Of a stretch of DNA of 64,000 bases, positions 23,632 to 33,392 are shown piece by piece. Position numbers and translations under genes: made by a program. Each line of letters opens with the position of its first letter. Within the stretch, counting starts at the first letter, position 1. The notes below the pieces were generated by a model. That model was given only the letters and a program-made list of their open reading frames with translations. It had not been told where the DNA came from and did not search any database. This DNA comes from Runella rosea (GTDB lineage: Bacteria; Bacteroidota; Bacteroidia; Cytophagales; Spirosomataceae): NCBI RefSeq assembly GCF_003325355.1, contig NZ_CP030850.1, positions 1,178,001-1,242,000 on the forward strand, written 5' to 3'.

Positions 23632-24522
23632 ATGAGCGCTAAAAAAACAATTGCCATCGTCGGCGCCACGGGGCGCTTGGCACAACCCGTGATTAGACAA
23701 CTGCTGTGGCACGGCTACCAAGTACGGGCCGTTGTGAGAAGTATTGAAAAAGCAAATAAAATGCTACCTGATTTGGTCGTATTGGTGCAAGGCGATGTTG
23801 CGGACTCAAGCAGTCTTATGCAGGCTTTTAAAGGAGTTGATTACGTCTACATCAACCTTAGTGCCGATGAAGTGCAGCCCAACCAAGCGTTTTATGCCGA
23901 GCGAGAAGGCATTCAAAACATCGTAAAAGCCTGTCAACTCAATGGTATTCAGCATATTCTCAAAATCAGCGCTTTGGGAGCATATCCGTTTATTGAGCAG
24001 CACAAAGATATTTTACAGAATAAAATTAGGCGGCAGGGGCATCGTTTTATTGAGCAATCAAATATTCCATTCACTATTTTTCATCCAACGTGGTTTTTGG
24101 ATAGCCTATTTTGGGCCATTAAAAAAAACAATTTTCAATGGATAGGCAAGCCCGTCGAATTCTACTGGATCAACTCCGAGGATTATGCCGTACAAGTCAT
24201 TGAAGCCATCGGAAATCCACAAGCATTTGATACGCATTACGCCGTGCAAGGACCAGAAAAATTGAATTACAAACAGGTCTTTGAACGGCTAAAAACCTCC
24301 TACAACCCACAACTAAAAATGCAGGTACTGCCCCTTTGGATGGTCAAATTGATGGGAATTTTCTCGCCTAAAATGAGCCACTTGGCTGAGTTATTTGGTT
24401 TCTATGAACAAACCAACGAGGCTTTTTACGCGCAAAAAACCTGGGCAGACTTGGGCAAACCGCGTACTTCTCCCGAAGAATTCGCCCAGCAATTTGGGGA
24501 AGAGAAAAGTTTGTATCTTTGA
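23632..24522 (+). CDS. NmrA-like NAD(P)-binding protein (atypical SDR)
   Basis: A Rossmann-fold protein of about 296 residues. The nucleotide loop is GATGRLAQ near the N-terminus (IAIVGATGRLAQPVIRQLLWHGYQVRAVVRS), and the second strand arginines (VRAVVR) favour NADP. Downstream are QGDVADSSSLMQAFKGVDYVYINLS and HILKISALGAYPF, typical of NmrA/HSCARG-type atypical short-chain dehydrogenases, many of which are redox sensors rather than enzymes. The catalytic YxxxK is not evident. An ATG at 23611 would add seven residues; 23632 fits the family start better. It ends 16 bases before a LytS-type kinase gene and is probably in its operon. Confidence 0.85.
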   Translation: MSAKKTIAIVGATGRLAQPVIRQLLWHGYQVRAVVRSIEKANKMLPDLVVLVQGDVADSSSLMQAFKGVDYVYINLSADEVQPNQAFYAEREGIQNIVKACQLNGIQHILKISALGAYPFIEQHKDILQNKIRRQGHRFIEQSNIPFTIFHPTWFLDSLFWAIKKNNFQWIGKPVEFYWINSEDYAVQVIEAIGNPQAFDTHYAVQGPEKLNYKQVFERLKTSYNPQLKMQVLPLWMVKLMGIFSPKMSHLAELFGFYEQTNEAFYAQKTWADLGKPRTSPEEFAQQFGEEKSLYL

Positions 24523-24538
24523 TAAAAAATAGCCGTTT

Positions 24539-25558
24539 ATGGAAACTGTCGTACTCAACGACCGCAAAGCGAGGCTCATCGGTATCCCGCTGCTCAGCCT
24601 GATGATTCCCCTTGTCACCCACAGCGACGTGTTTTTAGCGGGGAATGTGAATGGAATATTTCATTGGCTCAGCACCTGCTTTCTCAACACTTTTTTGCTT
24701 TGGGAAGGCAATCGGTACATTTTTATTAAATCGCGGCAGTTTTTTCCACAATACAACCAAACTACCCAACGACTTGTCTATCAAACCCTTGCAAGTATCG
24801 CATATACGCTTTTGACTACCATTGTCGTCGATTATTTTTTTTGTAATCAATTACTTGGCTGGGAGGAGCGAGCACCGTTTTTAATCGGTTTCCGAATCAG
24901 CCTCATTCCCACCTTGGTAGTGACGCTCATCTACGAAAGCGTCTTTTTCTTTCAGGCCTGGCAGCAAAATGTAAAAAAAACGGAATCCCTCGCCCGCGAG
25001 AATGTTCAATCCCAGCTCGAAGCGCTCAAAAATCAGCTTGACCCCCATTTCCTTTTCAACAGCATGAATACCTTGGCCGCGCTTATCGATGACGAAAACG
25101 CCCCCGCCCAAAAATACCTTGACCAACTCTCGGATGTGTACAGGTATGTGCTGGTAAGCAGGGAAAGGTCAACCGTTACGCTGGAAGAGGAAATGGCTTT
25201 TTTGGATGCGTACATTTATCTCAACAAAACACGTTTTCGGGAAAATCTGATGGTAGAAGCGCAAGTTGACGAGGCCGCTTACCAAAAACAGGTTGCTCCG
25301 TTGAGTTTACAGATGTTGCTCGAAAACGCCATCAAGCACAACATCATTTCAAAAGAAAACCCACTCACTATTAAGATTTTACAGGAGAATGATTATCTAA
25401 GTATTGCCAACAATTTACAGGAGAAAAAAACATTTGAAAAATCAACCAAAGTAGGACTGCAGAACATCATCAACCGGTATCGTTTGCTCACCGACCAGCA
25501 GGTCGAGATTCATAAAAGTGAATGGAATTTTACGGTACGTATCCCCTTGCTTCCATGA
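24539..25558 (+). CDS. LytS-type sensor histidine kinase
   Basis: A 339-residue membrane kinase of the His_kinase (LytS/AgrC-like) group common in Bacteroidota. Four hydrophobic segments (about residues 12-30, 37-55, 80-102 and 117-140) form the sensor. A coiled region follows, then the phosphorylation site LDPHFLFNSMNTL with His170. The ATP-binding domain shows LQMLLENAIKHN (N box) and VGLQNIINRY (G box). It overlaps the response regulator gene by four bases (ATGA), so the two are translationally coupled. A paralogue of its N-terminus appears at the right edge of the window. The signal is unknown. Confidence 0.9.
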   Translation: METVVLNDRKARLIGIPLLSLMIPLVTHSDVFLAGNVNGIFHWLSTCFLNTFLLWEGNRYIFIKSRQFFPQYNQTTQRLVYQTLASIAYTLLTTIVVDYFFCNQLLGWEERAPFLIGFRISLIPTLVVTLIYESVFFFQAWQQNVKKTESLARENVQSQLEALKNQLDPHFLFNSMNTLAALIDDENAPAQKYLDQLSDVYRYVLVSRERSTVTLEEEMAFLDAYIYLNKTRFRENLMVEAQVDEAAYQKQVAPLSLQMLLENAIKHNIISKENPLTIKILQENDYLSIANNLQEKKTFEKSTKVGLQNIINRYRLLTDQQVEIHKSEWNFTVRIPLLP

Positions 25559-26322
25559 AAGCCCTGATCATCGAAGACGAATATCCTGCCGCCGAGCGCC
25601 TTACCAAAATGATTCAAAAAACCGACAGCAATATTGAGGTGTTGGCAGTATTGGAAAGTATTGAAGCCGCCAAACGATGGTTTTCCAGCCATGAGGCGCC
25701 CGATTTGATTTTCTCCGACATTCAGCTCTCCGATGGTCTGAGTTTTGTAATATTTGACGAAATACCCATCAATAGCCCCATTATCTTCACCACCTCGTAC
25801 GACGAATACGCCATAAAGGCCTTCAAAGTCAAGAGTATTGACTATTTGCTTAAACCCATAAAACCCCAGGAACTCAGCGCGGCCATTGAAAAATACCGCG
25901 CCCTCACGGGCGCAAACGCACGCCAAGACTACGGCCATAAAATTCAGTCCTTACTCGATATTCTTCCATCGGCGGGCCGAAAGTACAAAAACCGTTTTTT
26001 GGTCAAACAACACGAGCAATTTGTCCCCATTCACCGTCACGAAATCGCTTATTTTTTTACGGCCAACGAAATGGTTTGCTTGATTTGCAATGACAATCGG
26101 CAATTCCTGATCGATTATACCCTCGAAGAATTAGAAAAAATGCTCGACCCTAGTCATTTTTTCCGACTTAATCGGCAGTTTATTGCGGCCCTTTCGGCCG
26201 TCAAAAAAATTCACTCATACTTCAACGGAAAGCTCAAACTGGACCTTCATCCCGAGCCTTTGCACGAAATCGTCGTTAGCCGCGAGAAAGCCCCTTCCTT
26301 TAAAGAATGGATAGAAGGCTAG
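25555..26322 (+). CDS. LytTR family response regulator
   Basis: A 255-residue response regulator. The receiver domain covers residues 1-120, with acidic pocket E7-D8-E9, phosphoacceptor Asp55 in IFSDIQLSDG and the conserved Lys in DYLLKPIKP. The C-terminal LytTR DNA-binding domain (about 150-255) contains VPIHRHEIAYFFTANEMVCL and the ending FFRLNRQFIAALSAVKKI. The start at 25555 overlaps the kinase stop codon (ATGA); a start at 25522 is not needed. It is the partner of the adjacent LytS-type kinase. The targets are unknown. Confidence 0.92.
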   Translation: MKALIIEDEYPAAERLTKMIQKTDSNIEVLAVLESIEAAKRWFSSHEAPDLIFSDIQLSDGLSFVIFDEIPINSPIIFTTSYDEYAIKAFKVKSIDYLLKPIKPQELSAAIEKYRALTGANARQDYGHKIQSLLDILPSAGRKYKNRFLVKQHEQFVPIHRHEIAYFFTANEMVCLICNDNRQFLIDYTLEELEKMLDPSHFFRLNRQFIAALSAVKKIHSYFNGKLKLDLHPEPLHEIVVSREKAPSFKEWIEG

Positions 26323-26333
26323 AGAAATTAATA

Positions 26334-26873
26334 TCAGGCTTGACTTTTGCGGTACCGATAAGGCGTTATTCCATAAAATTTCTGAAATGTTTTATTGAAC
26401 TTAGTAGGTTGAGTATAGCCAACATGCTGAGACACTGAACTTGCCGTTTGGCCTTCACGCAATAAGCCAGCGGCATATTCCATTTTATATTCCATATAAA
26501 CCCGATAAAAAGGTTTACCAAAACATTTTTTAATGAGTTTATTAAATTGCAGGCTACTTATTCCAACCTCCTCTGCTATATCTTCTATTTTCGGAGGTAT
26601 TTTTCCAACCCCTTCCACGATGTATTTGCGATAGACAAAATCAATAAGCCCCGACTCACTCATCGTCAACGGCTTATACAAAGTCTCATTACACAAATTC
26701 GGCAGAGAATCTACTGGCGTTTCTATCGGGAATGGAGGTGTTTCAATTCCAGAGAGTGTAAACGCAATTTGATTATGTAGAAGGAAAGGTAAAACTTTGT
26801 CTATATGAGTCACATTCAAGTAAATAGCTATTTGAAATGAATCCCCCATTTGATTATAGTTTTCTGCATTCAT
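26334..26873 (-). CDS. AraC family transcriptional regulator
   Basis: A 179-residue regulator. The C-terminal 100 residues are an AraC-type double helix-turn-helix: PKIEDIAEEVGISSLQFNKLIKKCFGKPFYRVYMEYKMEYAAGLL and then SSVSQHVGYTQPTKFNKTFQKFYGITPYRYRKS. The last block is the family signature. The N-terminal 75 residues have no recognisable ligand domain, which makes this a short member. It converges with the LytTR gene and its promoter must lie in the 400-base AT-rich gap shared with the orphan regulator at 27274. The targets are unknown. Confidence 0.88.
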   Translation of the reverse strand: MNAENYNQMGDSFQIAIYLNVTHIDKVLPFLLHNQIAFTLSGIETPPFPIETPVDSLPNLCNETLYKPLTMSESGLIDFVYRKYIVEGVGKIPPKIEDIAEEVGISSLQFNKLIKKCFGKPFYRVYMEYKMEYAAGLLREGQTASSVSQHVGYTQPTKFNKTFQKFYGITPYRYRKSQA

Positions 26874-27273
26874 AGAATAAAAAATTATACTGATTATTGG
26901 ATTAGCATTGGTACCTAAACTATTTTTAAATAGTCTATTAATTTAACAAGTCTGTAGGCAAAAATTGTACAATTATTGATTTTGACTAGAATCAGGATAT
27001 AATCGGTCAGATAATGGTTATAAACTACCTCTAACGTATAAAGGAAAACGTCAACAACTCACCTATTTGTCTTTTTGGGATACAGTTTTTATCATTTTTA
27101 CTGTGCATTTCTCGCCCAAGAATGTCTCAGTTCAAGCGTGAATAGTGCTATATACAGCCGTATACATCCCTCAATGTGCCGAATATATACAAATCAGTAA
27201 ATTTTTCCCCCTAGTGGGGTTACGATAAGTATATTTTCTAGTCATATCACCTATACACACTAAATTTCTCGAC
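26874..27273. other. Divergent intergenic region, no gene seen
   Basis: A 400-base AT-rich gap between the divergent AraC and LytTR genes. It should contain both promoters, but I find no good TAnnTTTG box. The only structures noted are a short CCCC/GGGG hairpin at 27207-27219 and repeated GTATAC/TATATAC-type stretches around 27148-27190. No coding region of convincing composition is present. Confidence 0.5.
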
Positions 27274-27978
27274 GTGAGCATCCGAAATATACTCCTTATT
27301 AGCAATGACCCGATTTATGCATTGGAATTAGAAGAATTATTGTCAGGGCTAGGATATTTCATAGTAGCCCAATTCGATTCTTACCAAAAAGCCCTTGACT
27401 TTGTCAGCTTCCACAACGTCGAATTTGTGATTATAGATATTGCGTTAGACGGCCCTCAAAATGGATTGGAACTTACCGAATTAGCAGCTATTCAAAACCT
27501 GCCGATTATTTTACTGACCAACTATGACTCCTACGAAATATATAAAAGAGTGAGAGAATTGAAGCACCCTCTGTACTTGTACTTAGTAAAACCATTTCAC
27601 ATCCATACGCTCGACAGCAGCATCCAGCTGTTAGCAAAACATCCTATACAGGAGCCTCAATTCATCCGGGGAAATTCTCGGGGTGAATTAATTTCAATCA
27701 AAGACATCATCTACATTGAAGTTGAGCATACCTACACATTCATCCAAACTACAACGCGCCGGTATGCCTTCAAAAAATCATTAACTCAGCTCAAGTTACA
27801 ACTCCCAATGAATCGTTTTCTGCAAATCCACCGCAGTTTTTTGGTCAACAAAAAATTCATTGATAGAATAGACCTCGAAAAAAATACCGTTGAAGCTGCC
27901 AGCTACACACTCCCCCTAAGTCGCCGTATGAAACATAATCTGCTGTCGAAAGACACAACTGGGCCCTCAATCAACTAA
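27274..27978 (+). CDS. Orphan LytTR family response regulator
   Basis: A 234-residue response regulator with receiver (residues 1-120) and LytTR DNA-binding domain (about 130-225). The phosphoacceptor is Asp55 (FVIIDIALDGPQNGLEL), with a T-loop residue in ILLTNYD and Lys in YLVKPFHIH. The usual acidic pair near the N-terminus is replaced by Asn11-Asp12, so magnesium binding may be weaker. The LytTR part contains ISIKDIIYIEVEHTYTFIQTTTRRYAFKKSL and MNRFLQIHRSFLVNKKFI. It starts with GTG and has no kinase gene next to it. The giant surface protein gene downstream could be a target; that is inference from position only. Confidence 0.9.
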   Translation: MSIRNILLISNDPIYALELEELLSGLGYFIVAQFDSYQKALDFVSFHNVEFVIIDIALDGPQNGLELTELAAIQNLPIILLTNYDSYEIYKRVRELKHPLYLYLVKPFHIHTLDSSIQLLAKHPIQEPQFIRGNSRGELISIKDIIYIEVEHTYTFIQTTTRRYAFKKSLTQLKLQLPMNRFLQIHRSFLVNKKFIDRIDLEKNTVEAASYTLPLSRRMKHNLLSKDTTGPSIN

Positions 27979-28302
27979 GATCCCTCAATCATTCAGAGGT
28001 TTTGGCCCAAAAATTGTTAAAGGTACGCTCGACCAAAGCGCATTCAATAGGCCTACTAAGAAAGAATCGCACTACTTATTAGGTGTACCTTTTACACCCA
28101 TCATCCGACCACACCCACCCATTTCACCCTACTAGCCCTCCCCCCTTTGATTTAAGGAATAGTTGTTGTTCTATGTAGAAGACAAAGTATAGTATATGTC
28201 TCTACTCACCAATCAATCTTGTTCATGATGAAAAAATTTACCCTGCGATGTGACATTCAGCACGTTTTACTTAAGGCTTTGAAAATTTTAATACCCTCGA
28301 CA
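27979..28302. other. Intergenic region upstream of the giant surface protein
   Basis: About 320 bases without a supported gene. I see no strong terminator or TAnnTTTG promoter. Two in-frame ATG codons at 28219 and 28228 could extend the downstream protein by up to 28 residues, but they would move the signal peptide inward. Confidence 0.45.
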
Positions 28303-31300
28303 ATGAAATTATCCATTTTATCTTTTTCCAAAAACACAGCCTATTTCGCAATACTATTTTGCCTTTTTGTGGGTGTCGCCCAAAGCCAAGTTGTACTTAC
28401 GCTTGACTACAAAGAAAAAAACAATCTGACCACCATTCAATCGGGAGATAAGTACACGCTTCAATTGGATTATTCGGTTTCCAGCACCACGGGAAATGCC
28501 TCTAATGTGAAGGCCGTTATCAATCTACCTGATAATATTTACACGGTGGGCGAGTTTGTGGGAACTACCCATGCCCCCGTGGCGAACTTTGTTTTTACCA
28601 ATACGGTAGGTGCCAAAAAACTGACAATAAATTTTATTAACCCTGTGCCATCGGGCTCGACGGGCGTATTGGAGTTTATTGTCAGAACCAACAACCTGAC
28701 CACGCCCAACAATACCCAGCTTTGCACCACGGCTGAGATCACAGATGGCACTGGCGCTACCTCTGGAGTCAAAAATCATTGCATGACTGTCACAGCCGTT
28801 CCCCGAATTTGTGCCCAAAAATTCTTGCTCAATGGTGGAGCCATCAACAACATCTCCACTTATCAGGTTCGTGTTTCTGCCAATGGGGGCGCTTACCCTG
28901 TGAATACTCCCTTGGGAACATTGCAGGCAACAAACATTACCATTACCGACACCCTACCCGCCAATGCTGAGTTTATCAGCGCCAAAGTATATAACGGTGC
29001 CAATGGAGCAGAGGTTGGAACTGGAACTTACTCCGCAGGGGTGGTGACGGCGAGCATACCTAATCTAACATTACGGCAATATAATAACGGCACTTGGGAA
29101 AGTTTTTTCTATAATTTAAATATACAGGTCAAATTCAATTCGCCTACTTTTCAGGCAAGCGACGTCGTAACCAATACCGCTACGGTAGCTTATACACCCT
29201 TTACAGGCACCTCCTCTGTGCTCAGTGATGGGGACAATGTGGGAGGATGTGTTACTGATTTAATAGAAACGACCACTTTGGCCGAGCCCGTTACCTCAGC
29301 CGTGTTGACAAAAACAGCGGGGTCGAATCCAAATGCCTATCCAGGTCAGCGGTTTTCTTATACATGGAGTTTTACAAATACAGGAAACACGCCTTTAGAA
29401 AATGTAGAAATCATAGAAACGATTCCCGCCAATATTACCATAGACCAAGATGCCGAATACAACGGCGTACGGGTACTTGAATGGGAGGATGTGGATCATA
29501 TTGAATATCAAACCAATGTGTCGGGGAGTACTTGGGTTGTTTTAGCCGATGGTTCAGGAGTTCCTGACCTTCCCTCGGGGACTTTGTTTACAAAACTCAA
29601 GTTTGTCTTGAGAACTCCCTTTCCGCCTGGCGCCTCTCTGTCGCCCAATAACCACATCTTACACTTTAAAGCACTAACCGAAGTAACAACTACTGAAACC
29701 GTAACTAACTGCATGGAGTGGACCAGTACCACGGTAGGAATACCCAACCAAGCAGGGCGAACAACGTGTAATAGTTCTGTGAAATTATTACCAAGACCTA
29801 CTACTTCCAAGGCGATATATAATGCTGGGCATCTCTCGAATTGTTCGCAAGTGATGGGTGGGACGGTAACTTTTACAGGATTGGTCATCGCTGATGTAGG
29901 GTATGCTGATGGCACCAATCCTGTCTGTGCTTTATTAATTCCAGCTGGATTTACTTATGTGCCAGGTTCAGAGACTTTTATTGCCAACAATTCGGGCATT
30001 ACAACTCCTCCTACCCTAGAAATCATCCCTAATTATATAACTACAGGTGGGCTTCTGAGAGACTTGTATCGCTGGACATTTCCAAGCGGAACCATATTGC
30101 CCTACGGTGAAAGATTTTCTGTTAATGTTACGGTGAAAATTTCGCCTGCCGTTCCCCCTGGATCGTATAATGCCGATTTTATAGCGACCTTCTCCAATGC
30201 CTCTGTGAGCGAGCCTGATTATAATTTCGGAAATTTTGTGGATTCACAGGACTGGGATTTAGACGGAAATACCACCGAGCTCACAGGAAGGTCCAACACA
30301 AATTATGGACAATGTGACATCAATGTTGCCGCTTCTGCTTCAATGGAATCCATCAAATGGGTTAAGGGACAGCTTGATACGGATTACTCCCGTTATCCGG
30401 AATCCGGCAATACCGTTCGCGGGGGGAAAGCAGACTACCGTTTGGTGGTGAAAAATACGGGAAATGTACCCATGAAAAACATCGCCATTGTGGATATTAT
30501 GCCTTTCATAGGCGATAAAGGAGTGATTGATCTCAGTTCCCGAAATACCGAATGGAGACCTAACTTGGCAGACACGATTACCGCTCCAGCAGGGATAACG
30601 GTCTTTTACAGCACCACTGGCAATCCGTGCAGGGATGAGATGAAAGCCGCTGCCGACCCTTCCCCTTTTCCCACAGGCTGTACCCCGCCCAATTGGAGTG
30701 ACACTCCCCCTGTTGATATTACGACGGTACAATCCGTCAAATTGGATTTTGGCTCGCTGGTATTGGTCGGTGGCGATTCGCTGGAATTTACCTGGCCGAT
30801 GCGGGCACCCGTTGATGCTCCGATCAACGGAGAGATTGCCTGGAACTCATTCGGCTTTGTGGCTACCCGTACCGATAACAACCAACCGTTATTAGCGGCC
30901 GAACCCATCAAAGTAGGCATAAAATTGGCAGCTCCTGCACCCGCTTATTATGGAGACTATGTTTGGTACGACACCAATCATGATGGTATTCAGGATACAG
31001 GAGAACAGGGAGTGGACGGGGTCAAAGTGATTCTTTATAAAGACAATGGAGACAACATCACCAACCCAGCAACTGATACCGAAATAGCCTTTACCATTAC
31101 AGGCAATGGAGGAAAATACCTGTTTCCAAACCTAGAGCCTGGAAATTATTACGCCTTATTTTTTCCGCCGGCAGGCTATTTGGTGTCACCTCTGAATCAG
31201 GGAGGGGATGATGCAAAGGATTCGGATGGTACAGTTACTTCTTATCAGGGCGCTTCTGCTTATGTTACGTCGATTACGCAATTAGATGCTTTGGAGGAGG

Positions 31301-33303
31301 ATTTGACTTGGGACTTGGGTATTTACTGTAATTTCACCCCGACGGCGTCTTCCAATTCACCGGTAACGATTGGAGATACACTTACTTTATTCGCAAGCGG
31401 CGGCAGCAGTTATAGCTGGACAGGTCCCAACGGTTTTACCTCAGCCATTGCCAATCCCACTAAATTAAATGTTACATTGGCTGATACGGGTATTTATAAA
31501 GTGACGGTTGCGGAAGGTGGTTGTTATGCCTCCTTGTTGGTAAATGTGCTTATCCAGAATTGCATCAAACCACTAGCCGCTGTTACCACCAAGAGTCAGA
31601 CGATATGTGTAGGTGCTACTCCCACTGCATACACTGCGTCTCCAAGCACAGGTGTAGAGTATAAATGGTACGGGCCATTGGCAGATACGACGAGCAGTTT
31701 GCGTACAGCAATCAGCGGACAAACCACGTCCAGCTATACGCCAACAGGCGCAGCACTTACGATTGCGGGTACAAAATACTACGCCGTAGTGGTCAATACC
31801 ACTGGTGATATAACTTGTGCCGATACAGCTTTTGTACAATTGGTTGTCAATGCCAAACCAAGTATCGCCGACGGTAGCGCCACCATCTGCGCGGGTGAAT
31901 CCGTCAATTTAACGGCTCAGATTACGAATTACGCGATTTATTTGAACCCCGTCTGGACGGTAGCCACCGCTAACGGCACGACAGTAGCCACGCCCACGGT
32001 AGTGAAACCCACGGCTACAACGACCTATGTGTTGGTCGCTGAAAATGCCGCAGGTTGTAAAGACACCGCCAACGTAGTAGTCACCGTCACGCCTAAACCT
32101 AACGCGGGAGTTGATACTACGCTGGCATGTGGGGTTGCAGCTCCTTCAACGGTAGATTTAGTCGATGCCCTTGCCGGTCAGAAATGGAAAGTATTACAGG
32201 TACAACCAGGAACGACAGTAAGCATCACTACTCCTGCTGGGCTAGTGACTGGCATGACCGCTCCAGGACAGTATCAGTTCTTGCTCCAAAACCAAAGTGA
32301 TTCACTTGTTTGTCGCGATACGGTCAATGTCATAGTGCCCGATTGCAACTGCCCAACAATCAATGTATTGACGCCTAATGCCACCGTATGCAAAGACAGT
32401 CTTTGGCCTACACTTAGTGTATCACTTACTGGAAGCAATACGGCAGGAGTAAGTGTACAATGGTTTGGACAAGCCATAGGAGGAACCCCCTTAAGCACAG
32501 GCTTGAGCTTTACACCTTCGGGAACGGCTATGGCTACCGATACATTCTACGTGGCATTGTCAGGTGCTCCTAGCAACTGTTCAGGTCTAGCTCGCATACC
32601 AGTGATAATAACGGTTAAAAACTGCATAGTTGAAGTAGACTTAGCATTGACAAAGGCAATCAACAAAAAAATCGCGCAGTTAGGCGATACATTAACGTAC
32701 ACAATCAAAGTCTTTAATCAGTCTTCGACGGGTGCCTCAGGAGTAGAAGTCACGGACTCCATCGCTACAACAGTTGAGTTCATTGCAGGAAGTTTTACCA
32801 CTACCCGAGGAACAGCCAGCATCGTTGATAACGTCATTAAATGGAACATCGGAAACATAGCCGCTAACTCAGGTATCGACGGAGATACGGTTACACTGAC
32901 CTACAAGATAAAAGTCACACAGACAGGTTTGCATTTCAACACCGCTGAAATCAGTAAAACCAACGAGAAAGACATCGACTCAACGCCAAACAACGGCCAA
33001 GATAGTGAAGATGATCTTGATCGACAGTGCTTTACGGTTCCATTACAATTGTGTACAAGCGAAAAAGTTCAGGCTAGTATTCCAGCCAATTACGCCAATG
33101 TACAATGGTTTAAAAATGGCAGTTCAACCCCGATTGCTAGCGGAAACGTGGTCTTGTTAAGCGAACCTGGCACTTATACCTTCACAGCCAACAATCATAC
33201 TTGCCCAGCAGGCGGTTGTTGCCCAATCATCATTCAAGAAGGAAGTAATTGCTGCCCAGTACAAATTTGTGTACCCTTTACGGTAAAGAAACTGAAAAAA
33301 TAA
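28303..33303 (+). CDS. Giant exported DUF11/SdrD-like surface protein
   Basis: An exported adhesin-like protein of about 1,666 residues. The start at 28303 gives a clean signal peptide (MKLSILSFSKNTAYFAILFC..., cleaved after AQS). The first 880 residues are a series of DUF11-type beta-sandwich repeats (for example TNTGNTPLENVEIIETIP and KNTGNVPMKNIAIVDIMP). A SdrD B-like domain follows at about 882-985 (GDYVWYDTNHDGIQDTGEQG, with calcium-type Asp loops), then Ig/PKD-like domains at about 1008-1440 and another DUF11 at about 1446-1562. The C-terminus is Cys-rich (CPAGGCCPIII, NCCPVQICVP) and ends in a basic VKKLKK tail, unlike the usual type IX secretion CTD. A role in surface attachment is likely but inferred. 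Confidence 0.85.
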   Translation: MKLSILSFSKNTAYFAILFCLFVGVAQSQVVLTLDYKEKNNLTTIQSGDKYTLQLDYSVSSTTGNASNVKAVINLPDNIYTVGEFVGTTHAPVANFVFTNTVGAKKLTINFINPVPSGSTGVLEFIVRTNNLTTPNNTQLCTTAEITDGTGATSGVKNHCMTVTAVPRICAQKFLLNGGAINNISTYQVRVSANGGAYPVNTPLGTLQATNITITDTLPANAEFISAKVYNGANGAEVGTGTYSAGVVTASIPNLTLRQYNNGTWESFFYNLNIQVKFNSPTFQASDVVTNTATVAYTPFTGTSSVLSDGDNVGGCVTDLIETTTLAEPVTSAVLTKTAGSNPNAYPGQRFSYTWSFTNTGNTPLENVEIIETIPANITIDQDAEYNGVRVLEWEDVDHIEYQTNVSGSTWVVLADGSGVPDLPSGTLFTKLKFVLRTPFPPGASLSPNNHILHFKALTEVTTTETVTNCMEWTSTTVGIPNQAGRTTCNSSVKLLPRPTTSKAIYNAGHLSNCSQVMGGTVTFTGLVIADVGYADGTNPVCALLIPAGFTYVPGSETFIANNSGITTPPTLEIIPNYITTGGLLRDLYRWTFPSGTILPYGERFSVNVTVKISPAVPPGSYNADFIATFSNASVSEPDYNFGNFVDSQDWDLDGNTTELTGRSNTNYGQCDINVAASASMESIKWVKGQLDTDYSRYPESGNTVRGGKADYRLVVKNTGNVPMKNIAIVDIMPFIGDKGVIDLSSRNTEWRPNLADTITAPAGITVFYSTTGNPCRDEMKAAADPSPFPTGCTPPNWSDTPPVDITTVQSVKLDFGSLVLVGGDSLEFTWPMRAPVDAPINGEIAWNSFGFVATRTDNNQPLLAAEPIKVGIKLAAPAPAYYGDYVWYDTNHDGIQDTGEQGVDGVKVILYKDNGDNITNPATDTEIAFTITGNGGKYLFPNLEPGNYYALFFPPAGYLVSPLNQGGDDAKDSDGTVTSYQGASAYVTSITQLDALEEDLTWDLGIYCNFTPTASSNSPVTIGDTLTLFASGGSSYSWTGPNGFTSAIANPTKLNVTLADTGIYKVTVAEGGCYASLLVNVLIQNCIKPLAAVTTKSQTICVGATPTAYTASPSTGVEYKWYGPLADTTSSLRTAISGQTTSSYTPTGAALTIAGTKYYAVVVNTTGDITCADTAFVQLVVNAKPSIADGSATICAGESVNLTAQITNYAIYLNPVWTVATANGTTVATPTVVKPTATTTYVLVAENAAGCKDTANVVVTVTPKPNAGVDTTLACGVAAPSTVDLVDALAGQKWKVLQVQPGTTVSITTPAGLVTGMTAPGQYQFLLQNQSDSLVCRDTVNVIVPDCNCPTINVLTPNATVCKDSLWPTLSVSLTGSNTAGVSVQWFGQAIGGTPLSTGLSFTPSGTAMATDTFYVALSGAPSNCSGLARIPVIITVKNCIVEVDLALTKAINKKIAQLGDTLTYTIKVFNQSSTGASGVEVTDSIATTVEFIAGSFTTTRGTASIVDNVIKWNIGNIAANSGIDGDTVTLTYKIKVTQTGLHFNTAEISKTNEKDIDSTPNNGQDSEDDLDRQCFTVPLQLCTSEKVQASIPANYANVQWFKNGSSTPIASGNVVLLSEPGTYTFTANNHTCPAGGCCPIIIQEGSNCCPVQICVPFTVKKLKK

Positions 33304-33317
33304 AGCTTCATTTACAA

Positions 33318-33354
33318 AACAATCCCGCAGGCAGTGCCTGCGGGGTTGTTTTAT
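33318..33354 (+). terminator. Intrinsic terminator after the giant surface protein
   Basis: A 15-bp stem with one mismatch (AACAA-CCCGCAGGC at 33318-33332, GCCTGCGGG-TTGTT at 33336-33350, loop AGT) is followed by a T-rich end. It lies 15 bases after the stop codon. Confidence 0.88.
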
Positions 33355-33392
33355 TTAAGGGTATTTAACAATCGCTATTTCACAGAATTTCG

